From: Bryobacterales bacterium
GTDB lineage: Bacteria; Acidobacteriota; Terriglobia; Bryobacterales; Bryobacteraceae
Length of the DNA stretch: 54,303 bases
NCBI GenBank assembly: GCA_020854055.1
Contig: JADZGD010000046.1
Location: 1-54,303 of the forward strand
Reading direction: 5' to 3'
Below are positions 9,353-18,490 of this stretch, one piece after another. The position numbers and the translations under genes were made by a program. Under the pieces are notes generated by a model. It searched no databases. It was given only the letters and a program-made list of their open reading frames with translations, and was not told the origin of the DNA. Within the stretch, counting starts at the first letter, position 1. Each line of letters starts with the position of its first letter.

Positions 9353-9622
9353 ATGCGCCGGATTCGAACTGACACCATGACCGCGCCACAACGCATCGAA
9401 ACGTCGCCGGCGAGAGAACTCCCGGATCGCGTGCCGGTCTTCGATCTCACTCAAAATCTCGACGTGATCGAAGCGGTGACGGGCGACGTGCGGCGCACCA
9501 TAGGGGACGCCGGAGCGAATGGCCGTCTCTGGCTGGGGTCGAGCACCGAGATCCACCTGGCGATCGCGGCCGCCAATGTGCTCGCCATGTGGGACGAGAT
9601 AGAAAAGAGCGCCAGAACATGA
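9353..9622 (+). pseudogene. C-terminal remnant of a uroporphyrinogen-decarboxylase-type protein
   Basis: An 89-residue open frame. Its last roughly 60 residues match the C-terminus of the UroD/MtaA superfamily: NLDVIEAVTGDVRRTIGDAG, then GRLWLGSSTEIH, then NVLAMWDEI. In intact members this follows about 280 residues of barrel. Here the preceding 25 residues are low-complexity and unrelated, so the body of the protein is missing. Its TGA overlaps the ATG of the next, intact UroD-type gene in an ATGA, the normal layout of translationally coupled operon genes. The simplest reading is that an upstream paralogue was deleted except for its tail. A small functional protein is less likely but not excluded. 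Confidence 0.6.
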
Positions 9623-10695
9623 ACGCCAAAGAACGTTTTCACGCCACGATGGATTACCGCCCCCGCGACCGTGCCCCGTTTCACGAGTTCCCCTGGCCCA
9701 CCTGGCCGGAGACGGTGGACCGCTGGGCCGCCGAAGGCGGCTACCACCCCGATACGACCGACTTCGGGTGCGATCGCTGGCTGGTGACCGACTCCTGGTT
9801 CTTCCCCAATCCGCCCTTCACCCGCGAGGTCATCTCCGAGGATGACACCTACGTCACCTACATCGACCCGCAGGGCATCCTGATGCGCGAGTTCCGCAAG
9901 AATCCGCTCAGCTCCATGCCGCAGTTTCTGAAGTTCCCGGTGGAAACGCGCGAGGATTTCCGCCGCTTCTGGCGTGAACGGATGCAACCCGATCTCGCCG
10001 CCCGCATCGGAGCGGACTGGCGCCAACAACTGGCGCGCCATCGCGATCGCGACTATCTCCTGGTGGTACTGGCAGACCGGTGGGGAGGCTTTTTCGGCTC
10101 CCTGCGCAACCTGGTAGGCGTGGAAAAGCTCTGCATGCTGTTCTACGACGACCCGGCCTGGCTCGAAGAGATGATGGAGGCCGACGCCGATTTCCTGATC
10201 GCCATGCTCGGCCAGATACTGGAGGTTACCAGCATTGATGTCTTCGGCTTCTGGGAGGACATGGCCTACAAGGCCGGGCCGCTCATTTCACCGGCCCAGG
10301 CACGCAAATTCATGCTGCCCCGTTACCGCAAGGTGATTGACTTCGCTCGCAGCCGCGGCGTGAAGTACTTCTGCCTGGATAGCGACGGCAAGGTGGATCT
10401 GCTGGTTCCGGTGTGGCTCGACGCCGGTATCGACATTCTTTACCCCTTCGAAGTACAGGCCGGCATGGACGTGCGCGCGATGCGCAAGAAGTACGGCCGC
10501 AACCTCCGCATGTGGGGCGGTATGGACAAACGCGCGTTGGTCGCCGGCGAGCGCGAAATCGACGCCGAGATTGACAAACACCGCCCGCTGATCGAAGATG
10601 GCGGCTTCGTGCCAATGCTCGATCACAGCGCCCCGCCCGACGTTCCTTACCGCAACTACTGCTACTTCATGGACCGGTTGCTTAAGGCGCTCTGA
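9619..10695 (+). CDS. Uroporphyrinogen decarboxylase-family protein (MtaA/corrinoid methyltransferase-like)
   Basis: 358 residues from ATG 9619, chosen because MNAKERFHATMDYRPRDRAPFHEF is the conserved family N-terminus and the ATG sits in an ATGA overlap with the preceding fragment. The superfamily barrel is recognisable from FWEDMAYKAGPLISPAQARKFMLPRYRKV, FCLDSDGKVDLLVPVWLDAGIDILYPFEV and RMWGGMDKRAL. Members outside heme synthesis are usually methyltransferases acting on corrinoid proteins or methylated substrates. The absence of other heme genes here favours that over true HemE. The Cys in YFCLDSDG and the His in LDHSAPPDVP are candidate metal or substrate contacts. It converges on the secreted protein at 10707. 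Confidence 0.78.
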   Translation: MNAKERFHATMDYRPRDRAPFHEFPWPTWPETVDRWAAEGGYHPDTTDFGCDRWLVTDSWFFPNPPFTREVISEDDTYVTYIDPQGILMREFRKNPLSSMPQFLKFPVETREDFRRFWRERMQPDLAARIGADWRQQLARHRDRDYLLVVLADRWGGFFGSLRNLVGVEKLCMLFYDDPAWLEEMMEADADFLIAMLGQILEVTSIDVFGFWEDMAYKAGPLISPAQARKFMLPRYRKVIDFARSRGVKYFCLDSDGKVDLLVPVWLDAGIDILYPFEVQAGMDVRAMRKKYGRNLRMWGGMDKRALVAGEREIDAEIDKHRPLIEDGGFVPMLDHSAPPDVPYRNYCYFMDRLLKAL

Positions 10696-10706
10696 GCCGG
10701 GACATT

Positions 10707-12437
10707 CTACCGGAAGCGGAACTCCATTACCTGTTCGTTCGGCCGCACGAAGCGATCCTTTTCCGGTTTCAATTTTAGCGGGACATGCAGCACCCCAACG
10801 GCCTGTTCCAACTTCGTCTCCGGACTGTTGCGATATGGATTGTACGGAAATACCGGCCACCTGAGTGACGCGTCTGCGGGTGTCTCCAACGTCCATCCAT
10901 GGTGCCGCAGCATGCCACCGATCTCACGCGCGTTCAGTTCCACCGGATCTTTCCCCAACACGACGCGCACGCCGCCGCCGGTTTCGACCGCCTCGCCCGC
11001 GTGGAGTTGCAACTGGAGTCCAAAGGCAGCCCGTTCCGGCGCGGGCCCCCTGCCGTTGGTCCGGCAAACCAACCGGAAGACGGAATCGATCGGCCGTGGA
11101 ATCTCCAGCTCAGCGAAGAAACTGTTAAAGGCAACCCACAGCCGGTCCGCCCCGGCAGTCATCGCCAGGTGACTGTCAAGCGGCAGGAAGTACGTGGCGC
11201 CGTTGATGGTCTCGGTGAACGTGGCCAACTCCGGCTGGGCCTTTGAATTGCCGCCGCTCACCACCAACCCGGCATCCTGGCGGAACAGAGCGAAGCTCGA
11301 TTGACGGTCCAAGACCCACTGGTTCGCCACCGGCCGGGTGACAATCAGGCCGGAGAGCGCCGCGACCCACGGACCGCTCTTGCGAATCCCGGCCGGTCCT
11401 TCCAGGTGGCGGTGATAGGCCGGCAGATCCTGTGGAATAGGCGCCTCCGGGCCTGAATGGTAATAAAGCGCGTTCTGGGCCACGCGGCCAAGCGCCTCCA
11501 TGTCCAGGCGGCCGGGCGGAAAGCGCTGCCAAAAGAACAGGGCCAGCCGCCGGCCCCGCGCCGTGTGGGTAAAAGCGAAGTTTCCATACAGGCTCAGATC
11601 CCAATGGCGGTTGCGATCGTTGAGCACTTCCACCGGCTGGCCATCGGGCCAGGTGTAGTTGGCATGAAAATCGGTTGCCCGCGCCAGCGCCGCCAGCGCC
11701 GCCGGATCGCCGCTGTGCTGCTGGTAGACGCCGGCAGCGGCCAGCGTCAGCAGATTGTAACCGCTGGTGGGGCCCACCCGGCTGTACTCACCCCAGAAGC
11801 CGTCGGGAGACTGCTCCGTGGTAACCAACCGGTGCAGGATGTGCTCACCCAGTGCCTGCCACTCCCTGTTGCCGAAAAGCCGGCCGGCCAGCATCAGGTT
11901 CACCGCCCAGAGGGCGAAATGATTGGTGGAGGTGCCGATGTAGCAGGAGGTGTATGCCGGAAAGTCCCGCCACTCGGCGGAGCGCGCGGCGATCATCCCG
12001 ACGTTGCGCTCGATGGCCAGCCGCCAGCGTGCCTGCCGCCCGCCCGATAGTTCCGGCTTCAGCAGCCGGAACGCCTCCAGCCACATGTAGGTATCCCAGT
12101 AACTGTCCAGCCGCCAGTAGTATTGGCCGCGCTCGTCCGCGGAGGCGAACAAGTCGCCCATCCGACGGCCAAGCTCCAACAGCGTCTTGTCGTGATAGCG
12201 GCCGCTTTCCGGCCGTGCGTAGAGCACCGCTACCGCCAGCAGCGCGTGCGGGAAGTGATGCCAGCCGGGCTGCTCCTCAATGGAGCGCAGCGTCGCCGCG
12301 GGCTCGGCTTTGAGCCGCGCCTCCACCCGCGCCACGCCGGCTTCCATGGCCCGGTAGTACGCGCCGGGCAGCAGGGGCGCGGCCGGGGCAGCCAGCGCCG
12401 CCAGCAGGCAGAGGCTACCAATCGGCAACAGAGCCAT
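10707..12437 (-). CDS. Secreted protein, candidate (alpha/alpha)-toroid polysaccharide lyase/hydrolase-like
   Basis: 576 residues. A signal peptide (MALLPIGSLCLLAALAAPAAP) precedes a helix-rich region of about 300 residues with repeated aromatic patterns: YYWRLDSYWDTYMWLEAFRLL, YTSCYIGTSTNHFALWAVNLML, and SPDGFWGEYSRVGPTSGYNLLTLAAAGVY. Then comes a beta-rich C-terminus. This layout is seen in (alpha/alpha)-toroid polysaccharide lyases and unsaturated-glycan hydrolases such as the heparinase II/III and alginate-lyase groups, with candidate His, Tyr and Asn residues in these motifs. The exact family is not recognised. It overlaps the dehydratase gene by 23 bases, so it is co-expressed with sugar-acid catabolism, which supports a glycan role. 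Confidence 0.6.
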   Translation of the reverse strand: MALLPIGSLCLLAALAAPAAPLLPGAYYRAMEAGVARVEARLKAEPAATLRSIEEQPGWHHFPHALLAVAVLYARPESGRYHDKTLLELGRRMGDLFASADERGQYYWRLDSYWDTYMWLEAFRLLKPELSGGRQARWRLAIERNVGMIAARSAEWRDFPAYTSCYIGTSTNHFALWAVNLMLAGRLFGNREWQALGEHILHRLVTTEQSPDGFWGEYSRVGPTSGYNLLTLAAAGVYQQHSGDPAALAALARATDFHANYTWPDGQPVEVLNDRNRHWDLSLYGNFAFTHTARGRRLALFFWQRFPPGRLDMEALGRVAQNALYYHSGPEAPIPQDLPAYHRHLEGPAGIRKSGPWVAALSGLIVTRPVANQWVLDRQSSFALFRQDAGLVVSGGNSKAQPELATFTETINGATYFLPLDSHLAMTAGADRLWVAFNSFFAELEIPRPIDSVFRLVCRTNGRGPAPERAAFGLQLQLHAGEAVETGGGVRVVLGKDPVELNAREIGGMLRHHGWTLETPADASLRWPVFPYNPYRNSPETKLEQAVGVLHVPLKLKPEKDRFVRPNEQVMEFRFR

Positions 12438-13578
12438 CGCGGTGATTGTAGGCCATGATCACTTCGGGTTGAAACGGATGCCGCGCCGCCGCCTCTTCGT
12501 TGATCTCAATGCCCAGGCCGGGCCGCGTGGGCGCCTTACATTGCCCGGCCTCGAGCGGCACCTGTTCGTCCACCACCTCGCCGCGCCACGGCACGTCGGC
12601 GCGCACCATCTCCTGGATCAGGTAGTTCGGCGTGGCGAATCCGATGTGCGTCGATGCGGCGGTGCTCACCGGTCCCTGCGGGTTGTGGCAAGCCACCGTG
12701 ATCGAGTACGTCTCGGCCATGGCCGCGATGCGCCGCGCTTCACTGATGCCTCCGCAGTGGCTGACGTCGGGCTGGATGATGGCGCACGCGCGTTTCTCCA
12801 GCAGTTCGCGGAATTCCCACCGCCCCACCAGCCGCTCGCCGGTGGCGATCGGGTAGGGGAGCGCGCGGGACACCTCCACCAGCGCATCCACGTGCTCCGG
12901 CCAGCAGGGCTCCTCGTACCAGTAAAGATTGTAATCGGCGAGCAGGCGTCCGAACTGGATCGCCGCCGCGGCGGTGGTCCGCGCGTGCAGGTCGATCATG
13001 ATATCGACACCATCGCCCGCTGCCTCCCGCATCGCCGCAACGCACCGGGCCGCGCGCTTCAGCGTCACTGGATTCTCGATGTATTCCGACACCGGAATGG
13101 GCATCGCCTTCACAGCGGTAAAGCCGCGCTCCAGGCTGATGTGCATCCGCTCGGCGAACTGCTCGGGCTCGATGGTCTTGTACATGCCTTCCAGCGTGCC
13201 GCCGCCAAGGTGGTCATAAAAGCGCAGCGTGTCGCGCACCGGCCCGCCCAGCAGTTCACACACCGGCTTGCCGGCCTCTTTGCCCTTGATGTCCCACAAC
13301 GCCTGGTCGATGCCGCTCATCGCCGTAAAACTGACGATGCCGCCGCGCCAGAAGTACTGCCTGTGCATGATTTGCCAAAGATGCTCCACCCGCCGGGGAT
13401 CCTGGCCGACGAGCAACACGGAGAGGTCCTCCACGGCGCCAACGACACCCTTGGTCTTCCACTCCAGCGTGGCCTCTCCCCAGCCGTGGAGTCCCGGCTG
13501 GTCGGTCTCTACCTTCACGAAGATCCAGTTGCGCATGCGCGCGTTCACAACCACGGTGGAGATACGAGTAATTTTCAC
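12415..13578 (-). CDS. Mandelate racemase/enolase-superfamily sugar-acid dehydratase, D-galactonate dehydratase-like
   Basis: 387 residues from GTG 13578, with an AGGA Shine-Dalgarno-like element seven bases upstream. Enolase-superfamily features are clear. The N-terminal capping domain has WIFVKVETDQPGLHGWGEATLEWK. The metal ligands fall at D196 (with H198, pattern IDLH), E222/E223 (WYEEP) and E248 (ATGER). QPDVSHCGGISE is around 270, and H298 in CHNPQGP is the general base of the galactonate/mannonate dehydratase group. The IDLH and HNPxGP pattern matches DgoD-type enzymes, which dehydrate D-galactonate to 2-keto-3-deoxygalactonate; other aldonic acids are possible. It sits downstream of the SSS transporter and overlaps the secreted toroid-like gene, consistent with uptake followed by dehydration. 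Confidence 0.85.
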   Translation of the reverse strand: MKITRISTVVVNARMRNWIFVKVETDQPGLHGWGEATLEWKTKGVVGAVEDLSVLLVGQDPRRVEHLWQIMHRQYFWRGGIVSFTAMSGIDQALWDIKGKEAGKPVCELLGGPVRDTLRFYDHLGGGTLEGMYKTIEPEQFAERMHISLERGFTAVKAMPIPVSEYIENPVTLKRAARCVAAMREAAGDGVDIMIDLHARTTAAAAIQFGRLLADYNLYWYEEPCWPEHVDALVEVSRALPYPIATGERLVGRWEFRELLEKRACAIIQPDVSHCGGISEARRIAAMAETYSITVACHNPQGPVSTAASTHIGFATPNYLIQEMVRADVPWRGEVVDEQVPLEAGQCKAPTRPGLGIEINEEAAARHPFQPEVIMAYNHRDGSVADW

Positions 13579-13587
13579 GAATTTTTC

Positions 13588-15204
13588 CTATTGACGCCCC
13601 GGTCCGAAAAACTGGAACCAGAGCACATATCCATAAAGCGCGGCCATCGAACCAATCATCAACAACCACCACAGCGTCAGGCTGCGAATGCCGGAAGCCC
13701 GCTTGCGCTCTTCCGGCGGCAACTGCATGTAACGCCAGGACCATGTCACGCCCTTTACCGATTCGGCGCTCGGCACCGGCGTCCACCAGGAGATCACCGC
13801 CATCAACGCCATACAGCTTGCCCAGACAAGGAAGGTCCGGTTCAGCCAGTTGTCGAATGGCCTCAGCCACGGCACAACTTTGAACAATACATACTCGACA
13901 AAGGCCGTGTACGGGAAGCCGAACAACAACACAAACGTAGCCGCCTGGGCCGTAGCCCGCCGCCACAACACGCCCAGGATAAAAACCGCCGCGATGGGCG
14001 CGGCGACCCACGCGCCGACATCCTGAATCAGCAGGAAGACACTGTGCTGGCCCCGGGTGAACCAGATTGCCAGCAGCATCGAGACAAACAGGATTACTCC
14101 GGCGCTCACCCGGCCTACCGTCACGAAGTGGCCATCCTCCCGTCCGCTCCCGAACAGCGGCCGGTACAGGTCCATGGTGAAGACGGTGCTCGACGAGTTC
14201 AACACCGAACTCAGGTGCGACAGCAGCGCGCTGGCGATTCCCGCCATCACTACGCCGCCCAGCCCCAACGGAACGAAGTTTTTCACAATCAGCGGATAGG
14301 CCTGGTCCGGATCGCTCAATCCGGGAAAAATCTTGAAGGCCACAATGCCCGGGATTACCACCAGGAACGGCAGCAGGATCTTCATGAAGCCGGCGAACAC
14401 CACGCCCATGCGCGCGTCCCATTCGGTTCTTGCGCCCAGGCAGCGTTGCACGATGAACTGGTTGGTGCAGTTGTACCAGATGCCCACCGACAGAAACAGC
14501 GTAAAAACGCCAAACCACGGATAGTTCGGATCGGTAATCGGGTAGATGATGCGGAACTTCGCCGGGAATTCGTGCATTAGCGCCTGGATGCCGCCCACGC
14601 GTTCCAGGCCGGTTACGGCGACAATCAGCCCGCCGATCATCAGCACCACGAACTGCAGGAAGTCCGTCCAGGCCACCGCGAGCAGGCCGCCATAGATCGT
14701 GTAGCTGCCCGCCAGCACGGCAAGTCCGATGATGGTCCATATGGGCTCGATGCCGAACATCCCATGCAGCGCCTTCGCCCCGGCCAGCATCACCACCGCC
14801 ATCTGCGCCACGATCCACAACACCAGCGAAGCGGCGGCGAACAGATAGCGGCAGGCGCGGTTGTAACGCCGCTCCAGGAACTCGGGCATCGTGTAGATGC
14901 CCCCGCGCAGGTAATAAGGCAGGAAGATCCAGATCAGCGCCGAAAACGTGAACCAGTTGCCCCACTCCCATTGGGCCACCACGAAGCCCACGGCATAGGC
15001 CGCGCCCACCATGCCGATGAAGTGCTCCGTGCTGATGTTGGCGGCGATGATGGAGCCGCCGATGGCGTACCAGGGAAGACGCTCCCCCGCAAGAAAGTAA
15101 TCCTTGGCCGTTGCCGCGCGGCGCCGGGCCACCCAGAGACCGAGACATACGTTCGCCACCAGGTAGGCGATGAACAGCCCGATCTCCAGATGTCCGCTGA
15201 ACAT
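13588..15204 (-). CDS. Sodium:solute symporter (SSS family)
   Basis: 538 residues from ATG 15204; a TTG at 15216 would add four residues. There are about 13-14 hydrophobic segments. The N-terminus has LVANVCLGLWVARRRAATAKDYFLAGERLPWYAIGGSIIAANISTEHFIG, the conserved helix 1-2 region of SGLT-type symporters, where ISTEHF lies near the substrate and sodium sites. GIASALLSHLSSVLNSSSTVFTMDLYRPL is the conserved helix 8-9 serine-rich sodium-site motif. Sugar, inositol or sialic-acid-type substrates are usual. Ten bases separate it from the dehydratase, so it probably imports that enzyme's substrate. It follows the Oar-like receptor gene on the same strand, linking outer- and inner-membrane uptake. 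Confidence 0.9.
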   Translation of the reverse strand: MFSGHLEIGLFIAYLVANVCLGLWVARRRAATAKDYFLAGERLPWYAIGGSIIAANISTEHFIGMVGAAYAVGFVVAQWEWGNWFTFSALIWIFLPYYLRGGIYTMPEFLERRYNRACRYLFAAASLVLWIVAQMAVVMLAGAKALHGMFGIEPIWTIIGLAVLAGSYTIYGGLLAVAWTDFLQFVVLMIGGLIVAVTGLERVGGIQALMHEFPAKFRIIYPITDPNYPWFGVFTLFLSVGIWYNCTNQFIVQRCLGARTEWDARMGVVFAGFMKILLPFLVVIPGIVAFKIFPGLSDPDQAYPLIVKNFVPLGLGGVVMAGIASALLSHLSSVLNSSSTVFTMDLYRPLFGSGREDGHFVTVGRVSAGVILFVSMLLAIWFTRGQHSVFLLIQDVGAWVAAPIAAVFILGVLWRRATAQAATFVLLFGFPYTAFVEYVLFKVVPWLRPFDNWLNRTFLVWASCMALMAVISWWTPVPSAESVKGVTWSWRYMQLPPEERKRASGIRSLTLWWLLMIGSMAALYGYVLWFQFFGPGRQ

Positions 15205-15243
15205 TCCAGATGTCAATGTGCCGGCGCCGGCTGTCAGATGATA

Positions 15244-18200
15244 TCAGAACGATACGCGCATCCCGATTTGAATGGTGCGCGCGTCCACCGTGGTGCCGGT
15301 GATAACGCCTACCGTCGAAGGCACGGTGATATTCGACGCCGGATTGGCAAAGCTCGGCGTGTTGGGCATGTTGAAGAAGTCCGCACGCAGTTCGGTCTTG
15401 ATGCGGTCATTGATCGCCGTGCTTTTGGCCACGCTGACATCGAAGATCTTTTGCCCGGGACCGAACAGCATGTTACGCGCCGAGTTACCGAAGGTATAGT
15501 TGCCAGGGATGGCGAAAGCCGAGGCGTTGAACCAGTTGTTGATGGTCTGGCTCGCCGGGTAGAGATTGGAACTCACCACGTTGGCGCGGCTGGCATACCA
15601 GCCGCTCAGCGCCGGGCTGAATCCCACCGTGAAGGGACCACCCGAGCGGAACTGGGTGATACTCGAAACGCGCCACCCGCTGGCCAGGGTGGAAACCACC
15701 GGCAGCCCGGGGTTGAACCGCTGGCCCTGTCCGAAGGGCAGTTCGTAGCTGACGCTGGTGTAGGAGACCAGCCTGCGGATTCCATCGGCGTTGCCGCGGT
15801 CGGCGCTGGCATCATAGGGATTCTGCGGCGTGCCCGACACCGGCACGTTGTCCAGGCTGCGATTCCAGGTGAAGCTCGAATCGAGGAAGAATCCTTTGCT
15901 GAAGCGGCGCGTCACTTCCACTTGCAACTGGTTGGTGAAGGCGTTGCCGGTCTGCATCATGGCGTAGATGTCGCTCCAGGGCTGGAACGGGCGCATCGCC
16001 TGGAGCTCACCGGCGCGCTGCGTCACCGGTTGGTTGAGGTTGTAGTTTACAAAGCTGGAGCGCGTCACTTTATTGCCGACGTAGGAAACGCGGACTCCAA
16101 AATCACCCGGCAACTGGTGCTCCACGGTCAGGTTCCACTGCTGGGAATAGGGGTTGCGAATCTGCCGATTGACGGCGTACAAAGCCGGGTTCGCGGAGAC
16201 TACCGGCGTCACACTGAACGGGCTGGCCAGCGAGATGGTTGGCGCCGTTGCTCCGCCGGTAAATGCCTGCACCAGGCGGAACGGCGGGTTGCTGATACCC
16301 AACTGGTAGATGCCCTGGTAGATGGGAATCAGGTAGAAGAAAAGGCCGTACCCGCCGCGGATGACGGTCTTGTTGTCGTGAAACGGCCGGAAGGCGAAGC
16401 CCACGCGCGGGGCGAAGTCGCGGTGGTCGGGCAACGTCACGTCCGTTCCCCAGCCGTGATCCTCGGACTTCACCGACGGGTAGATTCCCAGCAGCGTCTG
16501 GTTGGCCGAGGGCGAGTAATTGCCGTTGGCCGAGGCAATGACCAGTTGCCCCGTCGCCAGGTCCACGTTGGTCCAGGAGTCGGTGCGCTCGCTCATCTGG
16601 GTTTGCAACTCATAGCGCATCCCGATATTCAGCGTCAGCCGCGGGCTCACTTTCCAGTCATCCTGGATGTAGGCGCCCCAGCGCTGCTGGCCGATCACGT
16701 TGGCCGGCGTCGGTGTCGCGCGGGTCGCGGTATAGGGAAACCCCAACAATACGTCGCCGAAAGCGTTGCCCGTGTAACGCCCGTTAAATCCGAAGGTGCC
16801 CAGCACCGCCGCGGTCACCGAGGGATTCGTCGAGACCCGGCTCACTGCCACGTCCACCCCCGCCTTGGTGATGTGCGAGCCGTGAACCCAGGAGAACGTG
16901 TCGCCAATCTGATCGGTGATCTGCGGTTGCGGATCGGCGCCGCCGCTATCGCCGACCTTGGTGAAGCCGGTCATGTTAAAAGTAGGCAGCCCGCCGCGCG
17001 GCAGCGGAGCGAACAGGTCCGGAAACAGCGAGGCGGGGTTGAAGTCCTGGTTTTGCCCCATGCGCACGCTCTCCATCGCGTAATAGGACCCGCGCAGTTC
17101 GTTGGTCATCGACGGACTCAGAATGCGGGTGTATGTGAGCGCCGCCGACTTGGTCATAAACCCGGCATTTGAGTAATTGCCGTAAGCCATCGGTGAGTAC
17201 TGGTTGACACTGTAGGGGTCGCCCTTGGACCAGTTCAGCGATGCCGACAGCATGTTCATCGAGTTGAAGTTGTGGTCGATGCGCGCCGACGCGCGGTTGG
17301 TATCAATCACGTTGGCCAGCGTCTCGGCGTAGTTGTAGGTCTTGCCCGGCAGGTTCGGAGCGGGAATAAAGCTGATCATCTTCGCCGCCCGCGGGTCGAT
17401 CCGCGAAGCCGGAACCTGGTTGTTCGAAAACGGAGCACCCGCGGCGGCAGGATCCTTCACCGCCGGGTAGGTGCTGAAATCGCCCTGCCGGATCGCGTTG
17501 ATCGGCACCGAGAAGGTTCCCGGATTGGAGTTGCGCAGCCGCAGCCCGTCGTAGGAGAGGAAGAAAAACGTATGACCTTTCACGACGGGGCCGCCCGCCG
17601 ACACTCCGAACTCGTTGCGGTTGTACGGCGGCTTCATCTTTCCCGCGGAATTGGAAAAGAACTGGTTGGCTGCCAGTTGGCGGTTCCGGTTGTAGGCATA
17701 AAGGCTGCCGTGGAACTCGTTGGTTCCGCTCTTGGTCAGAATCGAGACGGCCACCGAGCCGCCGAACTCCGCTGACGCCGCGTTGCTCTCCACTTTGAAC
17801 TCCTGGATGGTGTCCAGCGAGGGCTGTGTGGCCATCGCAGTGGCAAAGGAATAAGATCCGCCTCCGTTGCCCAGGTCGTTCGTAGTCACCCCGTTCACCG
17901 TGAACGTCGTCGCGCCCCAGTGAGCCGCGCCGCCGATCTTTGGATTCGACGCCGAATCACCCGTGTTGCCTGCCGTGGTGAGGATAAAGGTATCGATCAT
18001 CCTCCCGTTAACCGGGAGTGAGGTCAGCGCCTCCGTGTCGATCGTATTGGCCACCGAAGAGGTCTCCGATTGCACCACCGGCGCCGTGGCGGTCACCTCC
18101 ACCGTCTGCTTCACTTCGCCCGGCTCAAAGCGTATGTCGTTACGAACCGTTCCATTCAGCGCCAGCTTGATGTCGCGAATGGTCACCGCGCGGTAGCCCG

Positions 18201-18432
18201 GGTGCTCGGCTCGAACCTCGTACACGCCCGCCGGCAGGTTGGGCGCCACGTAGTCGCCCGTTTGGTTGGTCGTTACTTTCCAGGTCACACTGGTGCCCTG
18301 GTTGGTGATGGTGACTTGGGCTCCGGGAACCACACCCCCGGCGTCCGAGGCCGTTCCCACCAGGGTGCCGGTTACGCTCTGGGCGGCGAGGCTCAGGGCG
18401 AATGAGAGGGCGAGCAGAATCAGGCGTTTCAT
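15244..18432 (-). CDS. Oar-like TonB-dependent outer-membrane receptor with N-terminal carboxypeptidase-regulatory-like domain
   Basis: 1062 residues with a signal peptide ending near LSLAAQS. Residues 20-105 form a CarboxypepD_reg-like beta-sandwich (GTLVGTASDAGGVVPGAQVTITNQGT and NLPAGVYEVRAEHPGY). A plug-like region follows (VEVTATAPVVQSETSSVANTIDTEALTSLPVNGR), then a long beta-barrel of aromatic-alternating strands ending in RTIQIGMRVSF, a typical outer-membrane C-terminal Phe. Such receptors are expanded in Acidobacteriota and are thought to take up oligosaccharides or peptides. AAGGAG about ten bases before the ATG and a good sigma70 promoter at 18455-18483 mark it as first gene of the receptor-symporter-dehydratase-lyase unit. 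Its ligand is probably a glycan fragment, by context only. Confidence 0.9.
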   Translation of the reverse strand: MKRLILLALSFALSLAAQSVTGTLVGTASDAGGVVPGAQVTITNQGTSVTWKVTTNQTGDYVAPNLPAGVYEVRAEHPGYRAVTIRDIKLALNGTVRNDIRFEPGEVKQTVEVTATAPVVQSETSSVANTIDTEALTSLPVNGRMIDTFILTTAGNTGDSASNPKIGGAAHWGATTFTVNGVTTNDLGNGGGSYSFATAMATQPSLDTIQEFKVESNAASAEFGGSVAVSILTKSGTNEFHGSLYAYNRNRQLAANQFFSNSAGKMKPPYNRNEFGVSAGGPVVKGHTFFFLSYDGLRLRNSNPGTFSVPINAIRQGDFSTYPAVKDPAAAGAPFSNNQVPASRIDPRAAKMISFIPAPNLPGKTYNYAETLANVIDTNRASARIDHNFNSMNMLSASLNWSKGDPYSVNQYSPMAYGNYSNAGFMTKSAALTYTRILSPSMTNELRGSYYAMESVRMGQNQDFNPASLFPDLFAPLPRGGLPTFNMTGFTKVGDSGGADPQPQITDQIGDTFSWVHGSHITKAGVDVAVSRVSTNPSVTAAVLGTFGFNGRYTGNAFGDVLLGFPYTATRATPTPANVIGQQRWGAYIQDDWKVSPRLTLNIGMRYELQTQMSERTDSWTNVDLATGQLVIASANGNYSPSANQTLLGIYPSVKSEDHGWGTDVTLPDHRDFAPRVGFAFRPFHDNKTVIRGGYGLFFYLIPIYQGIYQLGISNPPFRLVQAFTGGATAPTISLASPFSVTPVVSANPALYAVNRQIRNPYSQQWNLTVEHQLPGDFGVRVSYVGNKVTRSSFVNYNLNQPVTQRAGELQAMRPFQPWSDIYAMMQTGNAFTNQLQVEVTRRFSKGFFLDSSFTWNRSLDNVPVSGTPQNPYDASADRGNADGIRRLVSYTSVSYELPFGQGQRFNPGLPVVSTLASGWRVSSITQFRSGGPFTVGFSPALSGWYASRANVVSSNLYPASQTINNWFNASAFAIPGNYTFGNSARNMLFGPGQKIFDVSVAKSTAINDRIKTELRADFFNMPNTPSFANPASNITVPSTVGVITGTTVDARTIQIGMRVSF

Positions 18433-18454
18433 CGAGGGACTCCTTAAAGATCAT

Positions 18455-18483
18455 ATGTTATAGAAGTCCTGCGACGGAGTCAA
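18455..18483 (-). promoter_or_regulatory. Sigma70-type promoter of the Oar-like receptor unit
   Basis: On the minus strand TTGACT (18483-18478) and TAACAT (18460-18455) are separated by 17 bases. The transcript would start near 18448 and reach the receptor ATG at 18432. The -10 lies inside ATAACATATGATC, which resembles the TAACATCAT repeats before the adjacent FadR/GntR gene, so it could be a target of that regulator. Confidence 0.55.
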
Positions 18484-18490
18484 CTACTCT

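Noticed and set aside
6484..9372. Long plus-strand open frame (about 962 codons) opposite the large secreted protein
   Set aside because: Arg/His/Val-rich, no motifs; mirrors the codon bias of the real minus-strand gene.
12442..14580. Long plus-strand open frame (about 712 codons) opposite dehydratase and symporter genes
   Set aside because: No domain and atypical composition; the opposite strand has clear enolase and SSS motifs.
15220..15231. Palindrome GCCGGCGCCGGC between receptor and symporter genes as a terminator
   Set aside because: No loop and no T-tract; short GC palindromes are expected by chance at this GC.
14764..17172. Long plus-strand open frame (about 802 codons) opposite the Oar-like receptor
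   Set aside because: No domain; receptor motifs on the opposite strand are unambiguous.
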